Shown here piece by piece: positions 9,769 through 19,329 of a stretch of DNA of 64,000 bases. The position numbers and the translations under genes are program-made. The notes beneath the pieces are model-generated. The model did no database searches, had not been told where the DNA came from, and saw only the letters and a list, made by a program, of their open reading frames with translations. Source of the DNA: Undibacterium sp. 5I1 (GTDB taxonomy: Bacteria; Pseudomonadota; Gammaproteobacteria; Burkholderiales; Burkholderiaceae_D); contig NZ_JAVIWI010000001.1 of assembly GCF_034314085.1 (NCBI RefSeq), positions 3,286,001-3,350,000 on the forward strand. Direction: 5' to 3'. Within the stretch, counting starts at the first letter, position 1; every line of letters begins with the position of its first letter.

Positions 9769-10177
9769 ATAGAGTGGGTGGGCGACGAATTCACATCAAA
9801 TTCACATCAAGAGCTACATAAAACCAATTGACCTTAGCAGTTACCTTTTTGCTCAGGAACATTCTTTTGTTATTCGGAAAAATTCCAGGAATAACATATA
9901 CTCCCCATAAATTTTTATCAAATCGGCTAATTGTCTAGTTTTTCTCTGGACAACTTAAATATACCTACCGGGAGTATTTATATTAATACTTTAAATACCA
10001 AGCCATGCGAAGCGATGAATCCAACATCACAAGCAACGGTTAATTAACGGCCAATTAAGAAACAGCGTCGATTCTAAGCACGCTCTAAGCGTGTATGAGT
10101 GCGCTCAATTTGCAATCAATAGCAGAACTTATTTACAGCAATTTACTTCTGCCAGACACATGATCAATCCTGTCATC
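9769..10177. other. Intergenic region upstream of macA-like operon
   Basis: About 410 bases without a credible gene. It should hold the promoter of the adaptor-ATPase-permease operon. It carries repeat copy 2 (about 9896-9984). The remaining sequence is AT-rich, and I see nothing else that I can name. Confidence 0.55.
9896..9984 (+). repeat. Nested palindromic element, copy 2
   Basis: The left end is ATATACTCCCC and the right end GGGAGTATTTATATT. Inside lie TTGTCTA and TGGACAA, able to form an inner hairpin, followed by CTTAAATATACCTACC. This is one of the best-preserved copies and a good seed for a search. Confidence 0.75.
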
Positions 10178-11770
10178 TCAATTCCCTTTGGTTCGCATCA
10201 GCCAAGCGGCACCAAGTACTAGCAAACCTATTGTTAGCGGTAGAAATCCCCACAGCCCAAATTGCATGCTGACATAAGTCGTAGCGGCCCAGGCGACTCC
10301 GCTGAAAAAGTCTAGCAAGCCTGCGACAAATCCAACTTTGCCACGCTTATTAAACTGCGCCCGCTGGCCAGGTTGCGCCAGCCATAAGTTCATCAACGCA
10401 GCACTGCTCATCGACAATAGCACCATGACCGTCAGCGATAAACCAAGCAATACATTGTTAAACGTCATCCAGCACAAAAACGGCAAAAGCAATACAAATA
10501 CAGGCAACACTGCCGCACTCAATTTGGCATTGCGGATAACGTGATAATTCGCCGGCGCGGCGCGTAATAAGTCGGGCGCATCTTCTGCGGACACGATTAC
10601 CCAAATTAAAGAAGCCGACAAAGAGCCGGAAATAAAAGTCAGCATGGCTGCCACTCCGGGTAGTACGGCACCGTTTTTAAAAGCAACGAAAAACATCGGC
10701 AACATGTACAGCAATTGCAGCAGCACTTGAGAGATCAATTGCGGATCACGTAAAATTAGGCGCCACTCTTTTACGACAACGCTGCGCCATAAACCAGAGC
10801 GGAACTGGAGTTTAATCGCGCTCGCGGTGCGCAGCTGTTTGCCCGCCGATGTACTTGCCATACCGCCCACTTGCTGTACACCTCGCACAAAAAACCGGTG
10901 TGTTAAATGTACCGTAATCAAAAAGCTAGCCAAGCCCAGACTCGCCATCATCAACATGCTTAAAGGCGAACCAAATAATGCGCGTGCTGGCAACCACAAC
11001 CAACTTTGTGCGCCCATTAAAGCATCTGCTTTGAGTAAAGGCTGGAAAACGGCAAATACCCGCTGACGATAATCCTGGCTTAGATTATTAAATATCTGCG
11101 TCACCAAAAAGATGGATGCGCCAGTCAAAGCACCAATCAATTGTGCCACCGTCAAAGTGCGCCGCACACCTAGCCAGCGCACCAGCCCTAAGGTCAACAA
11201 CATCGCAAACGACGATGCAATCACCGCCAGACTCAGCAATACCGGATAAATTCCCAGCCAGCGCGGCTGCCCCAATAGCAAACCCACATGCGCCACCGGC
11301 GTTAGTAACAGCAAGAATAGCGAAGCAACGCCCAACACCACCGCGATCAGCCTGACACTAAAAATAGAGCGGGAAGACAATGGCGACGACAGCAGCAAAT
11401 CCAGATCAGCGCGCTCGAATAAAACCTTGACGCTACGGTTAAGGGCAAATGACAACATCAAGCTAAACACAACGGCCAGCAGCGCGCCTGCTCCCATGAT
11501 GATCACAGCGGAAGGGTCGGCTTTGAGCGCAGGGACTTTGCGCATAATGCTCCACACGCCCAGATGCGCCAGAACAAACAGCAGGCTGAAACTGATTTTC
11601 CCCATGGTCGACACACCACGTCGCGCAGCTTTCACTTTGCCTGTTTTGCTGTCTGTCTGATTCGTTTTACCGCCACCCATGTCGTACACAAACATACGGC
11701 ACTCATGCGCCAATAACCATAGTGCACTACCGACTTTAAATGGCAGCTTCATTTGAAATTGACTCCACAT
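10178..11770 (-). CDS. ABC exporter permease, ABC-2 like
   Basis: This 530-residue polytopic membrane protein has about ten to twelve hydrophobic segments. A cytoplasmic N-terminal part (about 1-55) is followed by membrane segments starting FSLLFVLAHLGVW. A soluble loop of about 300-340 contains KEWRLILRDPQL, a motif typical of large ABC-2 exporter permeases. It follows an ATPase gene on the same strand and is presumably its membrane partner; the substrate is unknown. The frame opens at 11770, but an ATG at 11752 has GGAG about ten bases upstream and may be the true start. Confidence 0.75.
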   Translation of the reverse strand: MWSQFQMKLPFKVGSALWLLAHECRMFVYDMGGGKTNQTDSKTGKVKAARRGVSTMGKISFSLLFVLAHLGVWSIMRKVPALKADPSAVIIMGAGALLAVVFSLMLSFALNRSVKVLFERADLDLLLSSPLSSRSIFSVRLIAVVLGVASLFLLLLTPVAHVGLLLGQPRWLGIYPVLLSLAVIASSFAMLLTLGLVRWLGVRRTLTVAQLIGALTGASIFLVTQIFNNLSQDYRQRVFAVFQPLLKADALMGAQSWLWLPARALFGSPLSMLMMASLGLASFLITVHLTHRFFVRGVQQVGGMASTSAGKQLRTASAIKLQFRSGLWRSVVVKEWRLILRDPQLISQVLLQLLYMLPMFFVAFKNGAVLPGVAAMLTFISGSLSASLIWVIVSAEDAPDLLRAAPANYHVIRNAKLSAAVLPVFVLLLPFLCWMTFNNVLLGLSLTVMVLLSMSSAALMNLWLAQPGQRAQFNKRGKVGFVAGLLDFFSGVAWAATTYVSMQFGLWGFLPLTIGLLVLGAAWLMRTKGN

Positions 11771-11870
11771 AAAGGATATTGGGAGTACCTAGCGATCATT
11801 GCCGTTAAAGCTGCGGCTGTGACTGTTGTTGTGACGATTGTTGCCGCTATCGTTGCGGCTAAAATCAACA

Positions 11871-12674
11871 TCAGGCAGGCTCCGTCAATTGCAAGAACAC
11901 CTCTTCCAAAGTGGCTGCTCGGCTAAATACACTATTCGCACCATTCGCACCATTCGCGTCAGTCACACCATTTACGCTATGGCTGGTCTGGCTACGCAAT
12001 TCATCTAAAGTACCTTCGGCAATCAACTTACCGTTTTGGATAATCCCTATCCGTTCGGCCAGACGCTCCGCTACATCCAGAATATGCGTGGTCAAAATCA
12101 CCGTACCACCCGCTTGCACGTGCTTGAGCAAAAGGTCTTTGACTTGCCTAGCAGCGGCTGCATCCAGACCAGTTAAAGGTTCATCAAGAATAATCAGTTC
12201 AGGCGCGTGGATCAGGGCTCCGGCGAGTGCCAGCTTTTGCTTCATCCCGCGCGAAAAACCCTCGGTCAATTCATCCGCATGCTTGCTCAGGTCTAACCAC
12301 TCCAGCAACTCACGCGCCTTGCTCTCGGCATCCGCGGCAGACATGCCCCACAAGCCAGCGACAAACTCAAGATACTCAAACGGCTTGAGTTTGTTGTACA
12401 GCATGGGATCATCCGGCAGGTAGGCCAGCTTTTGCTTAGCAAGCGCGGGATTGTTGGCAAGATCAACGTCAAGGATTTTTACGCTACCAGAATCCGGCAC
12501 CAGCAAACCCGCCACCATCCGCAAGGTCGTCGTCTTACCAGCACCATTTGGCCCCAGCAAAGCATATAACTCACCGCGTTTTACCTGAAGATTAAGCTGG
12601 TCAACCGCAGGCCGACCGTACTGTTTGCTGAGCTGTGTCAGCTCCAGCGCCAGACCAGAATTTTCTTGGTTCAT
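11871..12674 (-). CDS. ABC transporter ATP-binding protein
   Basis: The ATPase subunit has 267 residues. Walker A is GPNGAGKTT, the Q-loop lies in LAYLPDDP, the signature is FSRGMKQKL, Walker B is LIILDEP and the H-loop is TTHIL. The architecture is that of CcmA/NatA-type exporters. Near residues 240-250 a short in-frame nine-base repeat encodes three successive Ala-Asn-Gly units in a linker before the C-terminal helix. It is upstream of and co-directional with the 530-residue permease, with a 100-base gap. It is transcribed divergently from the GntR-ABC operon. Confidence 0.88.
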   Translation of the reverse strand: MNQENSGLALELTQLSKQYGRPAVDQLNLQVKRGELYALLGPNGAGKTTTLRMVAGLLVPDSGSVKILDVDLANNPALAKQKLAYLPDDPMLYNKLKPFEYLEFVAGLWGMSAADAESKARELLEWLDLSKHADELTEGFSRGMKQKLALAGALIHAPELIILDEPLTGLDAAAARQVKDLLLKHVQAGGTVILTTHILDVAERLAERIGIIQNGKLIAEGTLDELRSQTSHSVNGVTDANGANGANSVFSRAATLEEVFLQLTEPA

Positions 12675-12874
12675 TTTAGAAAAGTGAAATAGAAGTTAAA
12701 TGACAATTAGTTTTCATTTTGTATTGGAACTAGCATTGATGTACAGCATTTTTTGTGGGCTGTGATCAAAATGGATCAAACTTATCAAGCGCCAGAGGCT
12801 CAGGTTCTGCTATCAATCAAATCGGATGCGCGTTCAAACAACCTAAAAATACTTGACGCGTAAAGAATTTACAT

Positions 12875-12902
12875 ATACTGTATTAGTTAAGTAATACAGT
12901 AT
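12875..12902. promoter_or_regulatory. GntR/YtrA-type operator overlapping promoter
   Basis: A perfect inverted repeat: left arm ATACTGTATTA (12875-12885), six-base spacer, right arm TAATACAGTAT (12892-12902). It lies 20 bases before the start of the GntR gene. A -35-like TTGACG at 12853-12858 places the -10 (TACTGT or TATACT) inside the left arm. A protein bound here would block polymerase, so autorepression of the GntR-ABC operon is the simple reading. Confidence 0.8.
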
Positions 12903-12922
12903 TTAATTATCAAAGTGAGCTA

Positions 12923-13321
12923 ATGAGCATCCATTCCACCAACTTGTTTTCAATTGCGACCGGTTCTGCAGAACCTATTTATCGCCAATTGATAGACCAG
13001 ACTCGGCGCCTGGTAGCGGGAGGACAGCTAGCACCGGGCGATGTCTTGCCGTCGGTACGGGAAGTCGCTCAGGCGCTGGCGCTTAATCCTATGACCGTGT
13101 CCAAAGCCTACAACATGCTAGAAACCGAAGGCATATTGCAACGCAACAGAGGTAAAGGCATGTTAGTCGCAGAGGGCAATAAGACTGCGCGAAGCGCTAC
13201 CGATCGCAGCAATTTGCTCAGGCCAACATTAGAGCGCGCTGCCTGTGAGGCAAGACAGTTAGAACTAGATAGCGACACAGCTATGGCACTTTTCAAAAAA
13301 ATTCTCAAGGAAATAAAATGA
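12923..13321 (+). CDS. GntR family regulator, YtrA subfamily
   Basis: This 132-residue repressor has an N-terminal winged helix-turn-helix (about 15-80; PIYRQLIDQTRRLVAGG, then LPSVREVAQALALNPMTVSK). Only a short helical tail follows, with no FadR or UTRA effector domain. That is the YtrA subfamily layout, whose members usually repress an adjacent ABC transporter operon. The stop overlaps the next ATPase start by four bases. The perfect palindrome 20 bases upstream is the probable operator. The inducer cannot be inferred; characterised relatives respond to cell-wall stress or nutrients. Confidence 0.9.
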   Translation: MSIHSTNLFSIATGSAEPIYRQLIDQTRRLVAGGQLAPGDVLPSVREVAQALALNPMTVSKAYNMLETEGILQRNRGKGMLVAEGNKTARSATDRSNLLRPTLERAACEARQLELDSDTAMALFKKILKEIK

Positions 13322-14196
13322 GTCCAGCGATCGTAGACATCAGTAATATCCACAAATATTTCGGCACACAAGCGGTACTGCAATCGACCAACTGGAAAAT
13401 TACACCAGGCAAAGTAATAGGCTTATTAGGCCGCAACGGCGCGGGCAAATCTACGCTGCTTGAATGCATGCTCGGCTTGCGAGAAATTGATCAGGGCGAA
13501 GTCAGATTATTTGGTGAATCAGTAAGCGACTTAAGCACTACGACGCGTGCCAAAATTGGTTATGTACCGCAAAAAAATGATTTATTTGAATGGCTGACGC
13601 CCTTGCAAATGCTGGACTATTTTCAAGCGCTCTACCCTCGCTGGAATACACAAAAAGTCAAAGATCTGATGGAGCGCTGGGGCGTCAACCCGGTGATGCA
13701 AAATAAAACAATAGGCAAATTATCCGCCGGTGAAAAACAACGCCTGTCAATTATCCGCGCACTGGCACATGATCCAGAATTATTGATCCTGGATGAGCCG
13801 GTATCAAGTTTAGATCCTGTGGGTCGAAGAGAATTTTTACGCGAACTGATTAATGGCGTGATTGACCAACATACGACGGTGATTTTTTCCACGCATATTT
13901 TGTCCGACCTTGAGCGTATCGCTTTGGACGTCGCGTTTTTAAAAGACGGAAAAATCAGTCTGCAATCGCCACTGGATAGCTTGCTGGAAACCGCCAGGCG
14001 CATCATTGGCAGCAGTGCTGACATTAACCAAATCAAGTTCGCTCATGAAATCCGCAGAGAACAAGACCGCAATGGTATGGTCAGTGTGGTCATACAAACC
14101 AGCGAGGAAGAAATCGCTGCGATCAGTAAATCAAACGCCAACTTACGGATTGAAACCATGAATCTGGAGGATTTATTTGTTGAGGTAACTAAGTGA
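13318..14196 (+). CDS. ABC transporter ATP-binding protein (YtrB-like)
   Basis: This 292-residue ATPase has Walker A GRNGAGKST, signature LSAGEKQRL, Walker B LLILDEP and H-loop STHIL. The C-terminal 80 residues form the extra domain seen in drug/peptide-type exporter ATPases. It overlaps both neighbours by four bases (GntR upstream, permease downstream), so the three genes form a tight translationally coupled operon. It presumably energises the membrane protein encoded next. The transported compound is unknown. Confidence 0.88.
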   Translation: MSPAIVDISNIHKYFGTQAVLQSTNWKITPGKVIGLLGRNGAGKSTLLECMLGLREIDQGEVRLFGESVSDLSTTTRAKIGYVPQKNDLFEWLTPLQMLDYFQALYPRWNTQKVKDLMERWGVNPVMQNKTIGKLSAGEKQRLSIIRALAHDPELLILDEPVSSLDPVGRREFLRELINGVIDQHTTVIFSTHILSDLERIALDVAFLKDGKISLQSPLDSLLETARRIIGSSADINQIKFAHEIRREQDRNGMVSVVIQTSEEEIAAISKSNANLRIETMNLEDLFVEVTK

Positions 14197-15605
14197 ACGC
14201 CTATAAACAGATACTGATGCAGGCGGTGTATGAGAGACGTAATCTGGGGTCATTAGGATTAACGTGGGCATTGCTGGTATCGACACCAGTAATCGGTTTA
14301 TTTGCAGAAGTCACCTTACACAAGTGGCAGGACGTCGCTATGCTCTCCGCGATTCCACTTGGCTTTTTAGTGGCGCTGTGGTTCACCATGTTTTCACAAA
14401 GCGCACTTCGTCAAAACTCACCGACCAACGCACGCTTAGTGCCGCATTTAAGGAAAAAAATCATATGCCTTACTCTGTTGGTCTGGTTGTTTTCGTCGCT
14501 TATTTGCTCTTCGCTACTAGCAATTAAGATGCAACACTTTGGGCTGTGTTTTGCTCTTATCAGCCTGATTTTTATTAGCTTCTCGCTATTGATACGTTTT
14601 CAATCTGTAATGTTTGTGATGCTAGGGATAGTAGCGCTGTTTTTAGCTAGAAAATTTCCCAACATGAACCATGCGTTCAATTATTTTGACGAGCTAACTA
14701 TTGTGCTGTTTATTCTTTGTCTTTCCATCGCGTTGGCCGCACTGACTTTATATCTTACCTACCCAAAAGGTGGCGACGCACACTGGGCCTGGCAAGAAAC
14801 AAATCGTCGAGTTACTGAGGCTATGTCAGAGGGCCGGACTCCTTACAACGTAGAAGGCTTGTATAACTACTGGAATCGATTTGTACAACTAGGTTATAAC
14901 GCATCTTTGAAAGAAGCCTGTACAAAAAAAACAAAGTCTAATACTTTGATTAAGTATGTTTTAGGATCAAGTATCAATTTGCCGACACTGGTTATATCGA
15001 TCATTTTATCGCCGGCAGTTATTTTGATTTTCTACTTATTTTATGGCCATGGCGAAATGTCGATAGCTTTCACCGCTACTTTAGTCTTGTTTGCTGTGAT
15101 GTTTCCTACAGTATTTTTTGCCCAAAATATAGCGATCTGGATTAACAAAACCGCGACGGAACAAGCGCTAGTTTTATTGTCACCAACTGCCCCTGCAAAA
15201 AATATCCTCAATCTATTTTTAGCAAAAAAGCTGCTAGCTCAATATCTGACAATTTGGAGCGTAGCTCTGGTCGTAAACTGCGCCGTGACAGCATTCTTAG
15301 GGGGCGACAGCAAACTTTATATCGATATTATCTCTATTGCCTGTGCTTTTCTGTTACCAGCGGGCTACTTGCTACGTGATTATTCCAGGCAAAGCTCCCC
15401 ACATTTATCCTCAAATTTGACAGGGATCGTCATAGGTTTAATGTTAAGCATAGGCATTTTTTTTGCTATTCCACGACTTTTATTTTCTATCCCTTGGCCG
15501 GTTTTTGGTATTACTTGTTTGATTGCCTCCATCGTCATCACTACCCGCCAATGGCGCAAAATGATCGCGTCGCCAGTGGCCTTCCCCGCTGGCAGAATGG
15601 CATGA
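14193..15605 (+). CDS. ABC transporter membrane subunit (hypothetical)
   Basis: This 470-residue integral membrane protein has about ten to twelve hydrophobic segments in two groups (about 20-190 and 265-460), separated by a soluble loop containing AMSEGRTPYNVEGLYNYWNR. I do not recognise a named family. The position directly after a YtrA-type regulator and an ATPase, with a four-base overlap, supports a role as the permease of that exporter. The codon use and base composition look somewhat more AT-rich than the flanking metabolic genes. Confidence 0.7.
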   Translation: MNAYKQILMQAVYERRNLGSLGLTWALLVSTPVIGLFAEVTLHKWQDVAMLSAIPLGFLVALWFTMFSQSALRQNSPTNARLVPHLRKKIICLTLLVWLFSSLICSSLLAIKMQHFGLCFALISLIFISFSLLIRFQSVMFVMLGIVALFLARKFPNMNHAFNYFDELTIVLFILCLSIALAALTLYLTYPKGGDAHWAWQETNRRVTEAMSEGRTPYNVEGLYNYWNRFVQLGYNASLKEACTKKTKSNTLIKYVLGSSINLPTLVISIILSPAVILIFYLFYGHGEMSIAFTATLVLFAVMFPTVFFAQNIAIWINKTATEQALVLLSPTAPAKNILNLFLAKKLLAQYLTIWSVALVVNCAVTAFLGGDSKLYIDIISIACAFLLPAGYLLRDYSRQSSPHLSSNLTGIVIGLMLSIGIFFAIPRLLFSIPWPVFGITCLIASIVITTRQWRKMIASPVAFPAGRMA

Positions 15606-15646
15606 GCATCTAATTGATCATGCGCTCGTCTCTACTTGTTATTTAA

Positions 15647-15662
15647 ATTACACTAGTGTAAT
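15647..15662. promoter_or_regulatory. 16-bp perfect palindrome upstream of M16 gene
   Basis: The sequence ATTACACTAGTGTAAT reads the same on both strands. It lies in the 140-base gap before the M16 protease gene, 84 bases from its start codon. Its size and symmetry fit a dimeric regulator site; the cognate protein is not identifiable. Confidence 0.45.
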
Positions 15663-15745
15663 GTCGCCTACTTTGTAACAAATTTTCATCGCCACATAAT
15701 TTAATTCAAGATGTGGTCCAACCCTAAGCCCATCATGGAGAAACA

Positions 15746-18546
15746 ATGCGCTTAAAACCTATCGTCCTGGCAATTGCCTTATCGTTTGCTGTAACAGGCC
15801 TGAGCATCGCTGCTGACACAACTACAGCAACCAGCGCAACAACTGATGCGCGGAGTAGCTCTGCCAAAGCTAGCCAGCTAAGCACGGTTGAAGGCATTAC
15901 TGAATACCGCTTAACAAATGGCTTGCGCGTGTTGTTAGCACCGGATGCATCCAAACCAACTACCACGGTCAATATTACCTATCTGGTTGGCAGCCGTCAT
16001 GAGAACTACGGTGAAACCGGTATGGCTCATTTGTTAGAACACATGGTTTTTAAAGGTACAACGACGCAAGGCAATATCATGCAAGAGTTAGGTCGACGCG
16101 GCATGAGCTTTAATGGCACCACGTTTATGGATCGCACTAATTACTTTGAGACTTTCCCCGCCTCCGATGAAAATCTAAGCTGGGCCTTGGGTATGGAAGC
16201 AGATCGCATGGTCAACAGTACGATCTTGCGCACGGAACTGGATAAAGAATTTTCTGTCGTCCGCAATGAAATGGAGATGGGTGAGAACAATCCCAATCGT
16301 GTATTGTGGAAACAGCTTACAGCAGTGACCTATGATTGGCATAACTACGGGCACAACACAATCGGCGCGCGTAGTGACGTAGAAAACGTCAAGATAGAAA
16401 ACCTGCAAGCCTTTTATCGTAAATACTATCAACCGGATAATGCCGTATTGGTCGTCACAGGCAAGTTCAATATTGCCGCTACTTTGGCAATGATAGAAAG
16501 CAAATTCGGCGCCATCGCCAAACCAAGCCGCGTAATTGAACCGACTTACACCATGGATGCGCCACGCGATGGTGCACGTGAAATCACGGTCAACCGCATA
16601 TCAGACACCCAACTTATCGCTGTCTTATACCCAACTGCAGCCGGAGCGCATCCTGATTCTGCAGCGATTGCCGCTTTGGGCGACATCTTGGGCAATACAC
16701 CAAATGGCCGTTTGCACAAAGCGATGGTAGAGCAAAAAAAGGCCGTGAATACGTCGGCATGGGTACTCGATCTGGCAGAGCCGGGTTACATCATCTTTTG
16801 GAGTGAACTCTCAAAAACACAATCGATTCCAGAAGCGCGCAGACTATTGCTGGAGAATATCGAGAGTCTGAAAAAACATCCGATCACGGAAGCCGAATTA
16901 AAACGTGCTAAGTCAAGCATGCTCAACGACATTGATAAGACAATTAACGATGCACAGCGTCTGGCGATCCAATTATCGGAATCGATCGCCAAAGGAGATT
17001 GGCGTCTGTTCTTTATCAGCAGAGACCGTATAGAAGCTTTGACGGTCGCCGATGTACAACGTGCGGCTGAAAACTACTTCAAAGAAACCAACCGTACTTT
17101 TGGTCAATTTGTGCCAGTTAAAACAATTGACCGCACCGATATTCCAGTCACTCCCGATGTCAACAAGCTCGTTGCAGGTTACCAAGGGCGTGCCGCAGTT
17201 GCAGAAGGCGAAGCGTTTGACGTCAGCACGTCGAATATCGATAAGCGCACACAAAAGCTAAGCCTAAGCAATGGCATGAAGCTAGCGCTGATATCAAAGA
17301 AAACTCGTGCCAACGCGGTCTCTGGACAAATCGTGCTTGAATTTGGCGATGAGAAAAGCTTATTTGGTCAAACAGCCAATGCAGATCTTGCCGCCGATAT
17401 GCTGATGTACGGTGCAGGCAAATTAAGCCGGGCAGAAATCGCTACGCAATTTGATGCACTTAAAGCCAAGGTACGCATCTCTGGCCAAGGGCAAAACCTG
17501 ACTGTCCGCTTCGATACGATACGCAAAAATTTGCCAGAAGTCCTGGCATTGATACGTGACGTACTCAGATCGCCAACTTTTCCGGCAACCGAATTTGAAC
17601 AACTGCGGAATGAGAATCTGACGCAAATTGAAGCCAGCAAAAATGAGCCAAATGCCGTTGGTGCAAAAGAACTTGCTCGCGCAATCAATCAATTTAAAAA
17701 GGGCGATATCCGTTATACCCCAACGTTTGAAGAATCTATTGCAGAATACAAAAATGCCAAGCTGCCTGAAGTAAAACGTTTTTATGAAACGATGTACGGT
17801 GCTAACCAGGCTCAAATGTCTTTGGTTGGTGATTTTGATGCCAAAGAAGTTGAGACTCAAATGCAAAGCTTGTTCGGTAACTGGAATAGCCGTGCTAAAT
17901 TCACACGCTTAAGCAATCCAGCGCCAGAGGTAAAACCAGCGGCATACCAGTTGGAGACGGCCGACAAAGCGAATGCATTTTACGTAGCGACATTACCACT
18001 CAAAATACAAGATAACGCTCCGGACTACCCTGCCCTCAGCGTCATCAACAATATTCTTGGTGGTAGTACGCAATCTCGCCTGTTGGCGCGCTTGCGTCAA
18101 AAAGATGGACTCAGCTACGGTGCAGGTAGCCAGATCCAGGCGTCCAGCTTTGAATCTAGCGGTAGCGTCACTTTGTATGCTATTTACGCACCGCAAAATC
18201 TGGAAAAAATAAAGCTAGGTGTGAAAGAAGAACTCGAGCGTTTTGTACGCGATGGCATCACTGAACAGGAACTGGCCGATGCGAAAAAAGCATCATGCAA
18301 CAACGCCAGACTAGTCGTGCGCAAGATGCCGCCTTAGTTGGCGCGCAAATCAATAATCTAAAAACTGGTCGCAACATGAGCTTCTACGCCGAGTCTGACG
18401 CTAACATACTAGCCCTGACCGTAGCCCAAGCTAACGCAGCCATCAAAAAATACATAGACCCAAGCATGTTCTTGCATGTCTATGCAGGCGACTTTGCAGG
18501 TGCCAGTAAAAAAGCTGCAGAATCTGCGGCAGCCGCAGCGAAGTAA
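15746..18546 (+). pseudogene. M16 zinc protease, frameshifted near 3' end
   Basis: This is a two-domain M16 (pitrilysin/PqqL-like) metallopeptidase with a signal peptide (residues 1-22). The zinc motif HLLEHMVFKGT (HxxEH) lies in the first half and a catalytically silent second M16 half follows. The start has a strong GGAG site. The open frame ends at 18337 after an aberrant tail (CNNARLVVRKMPP). The normal C-terminus (QQRQTSRAQDAALVG onwards) continues in the -1 frame from 18295 to 18546. Restoring one A to the six-A run at 18284-18289 rejoins the frames into a protein of about 933 residues. It is either a real lesion, a sequencing error in a homopolymer, or translational slippage. Confidence 0.85.
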
Positions 18547-18577
18547 ACACGAGAGTAAATAGTTAGATTGCTGTATC

Positions 18578-18610
18578 AAAAACCACCTGCTAACAATAGG
18601 TGGTTTTTTT
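18578..18610 (+). terminator. Rho-independent terminator of M16 gene
   Basis: The stem AACCACCT / AGGTGGTT has a nine-base loop and a run of seven T. It begins about 30 bases after the M16 stop at 18546. Confidence 0.85.
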
Positions 18611-18640
18611 ACAGCGGTCATTCGCCATGTCGTCTATATC

Positions 18641-18661
18641 GGACTTACGCAAAATTGTCCC
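18641..18661 (+). repeat. Partial copy of GGACTTACGC hairpin repeat
   Basis: Twenty-one consecutive bases starting GGACTTACGCAAAATTG match exactly the left arm of the 58-bp hairpin element at 24494. The right arm is not recognisable, so this is a decayed or one-ended copy. Confidence 0.6.
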
Positions 18662-18815
18662 TTGTCCTATTAAGACGTAACAACGAAGATAGTTTTGGTA
18701 GGGCTAGGCACTGCAAAGAAGCTGAGGCAGTTTTGAGTAAATCCTACTTAAAAGTAGCTTGCTAAACTCAATATCGACCGCTATATTTGTGCCACTAAAA
18801 ATTTAAGTTATAGAA

Positions 18816-19073
18816 ATGAACAATCAATCATCCATTTCCCAAGTATCAGTAAAACCACTTGAAGAGCGTCGCTGGTTTGTTGGATTGAGTCTATTCCTAG
18901 CCCTTGTTCTGATGGCGGGGTTATGGACATCAGCGGCGCTCCCGGTCAAGTTCTCCGCCGGGACTATATTTATACTCGCCTCAGCAGGCTTGTCAATGGG
19001 AGTGAACCGGCTGCTAGCTCTTATAATAATTAAAGTTTGGCCATCGTTTGGCACAGTTGGAGTCGCTTCTTAA
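18816..19073 (+). CDS. Small hypothetical membrane protein
   Basis: An 85-residue frame with a hydrophilic N-terminus (about 1-18) and two hydrophobic segments (about 20-42 and 46-75). It has the composition of a small inner-membrane protein. I do not recognise a family. The ribosome site is weak. It stands alone between the M16 terminator and a repeat-rich gap, so it could also be a spurious frame. The clean hydrophobic pattern and a typical N-terminus argue modestly in its favour. Confidence 0.4.
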   Translation: MNNQSSISQVSVKPLEERRWFVGLSLFLALVLMAGLWTSAALPVKFSAGTIFILASAGLSMGVNRLLALIIIKVWPSFGTVGVAS

Positions 19074-19139
19074 CTGCATTTTTTCTTCAGTAATCACAGC
19101 CAAATTAAGCCGAGCTAAATAAGGTATTCAGCACCTTAC

Positions 19140-19245
19140 TTGAATTTGATGTTGCGGTTGGCTTGCGTTCCGCTTTGGCGCTGCCGCTTGTGCAGTCGCC
19201 TTCTTTTACTTACTTTTCTTGGCGAAGCAAGAAAAGTGAGTGGTC
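19140..19245 (+). repeat. Dispersed hairpin repeat with CTTTTCTTG stem
   Basis: A GC-rich lead-in (from about 19148) is followed by a strong stem: CTTACTTTTCTTG at 19209-19221, a six-base loop and CAAGAAAAGTGAG at 19228-19240 (one G-T position). I recall similar lead-in plus hairpin sequences in other Burkholderiales genomes, but this is recollection and not a search result. Confidence 0.45.
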
Positions 19246-19329
19246 ACTGGTCTACGGCTGGCAATCTAAGCAAACATCATAAATAGTTCAACAAAAAAAA
19301 AGCCCACGGTACATCATGCTATCGACCGT

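Noticed and set aside
11934-11960. Nine-base triplet repeat in the ABC ATPase gene encoding Ala-Asn-Gly units
   Set aside because: It is short, in frame and within a linker, so it is not a separate feature.
18284-18290. Programmed -1 frameshift in the M16 gene
   Set aside because: The six-A run is slippery but there is no upstream Shine-Dalgarno-like stimulator or clear downstream structure. Mutation or sequencing error is simpler, though not excluded.
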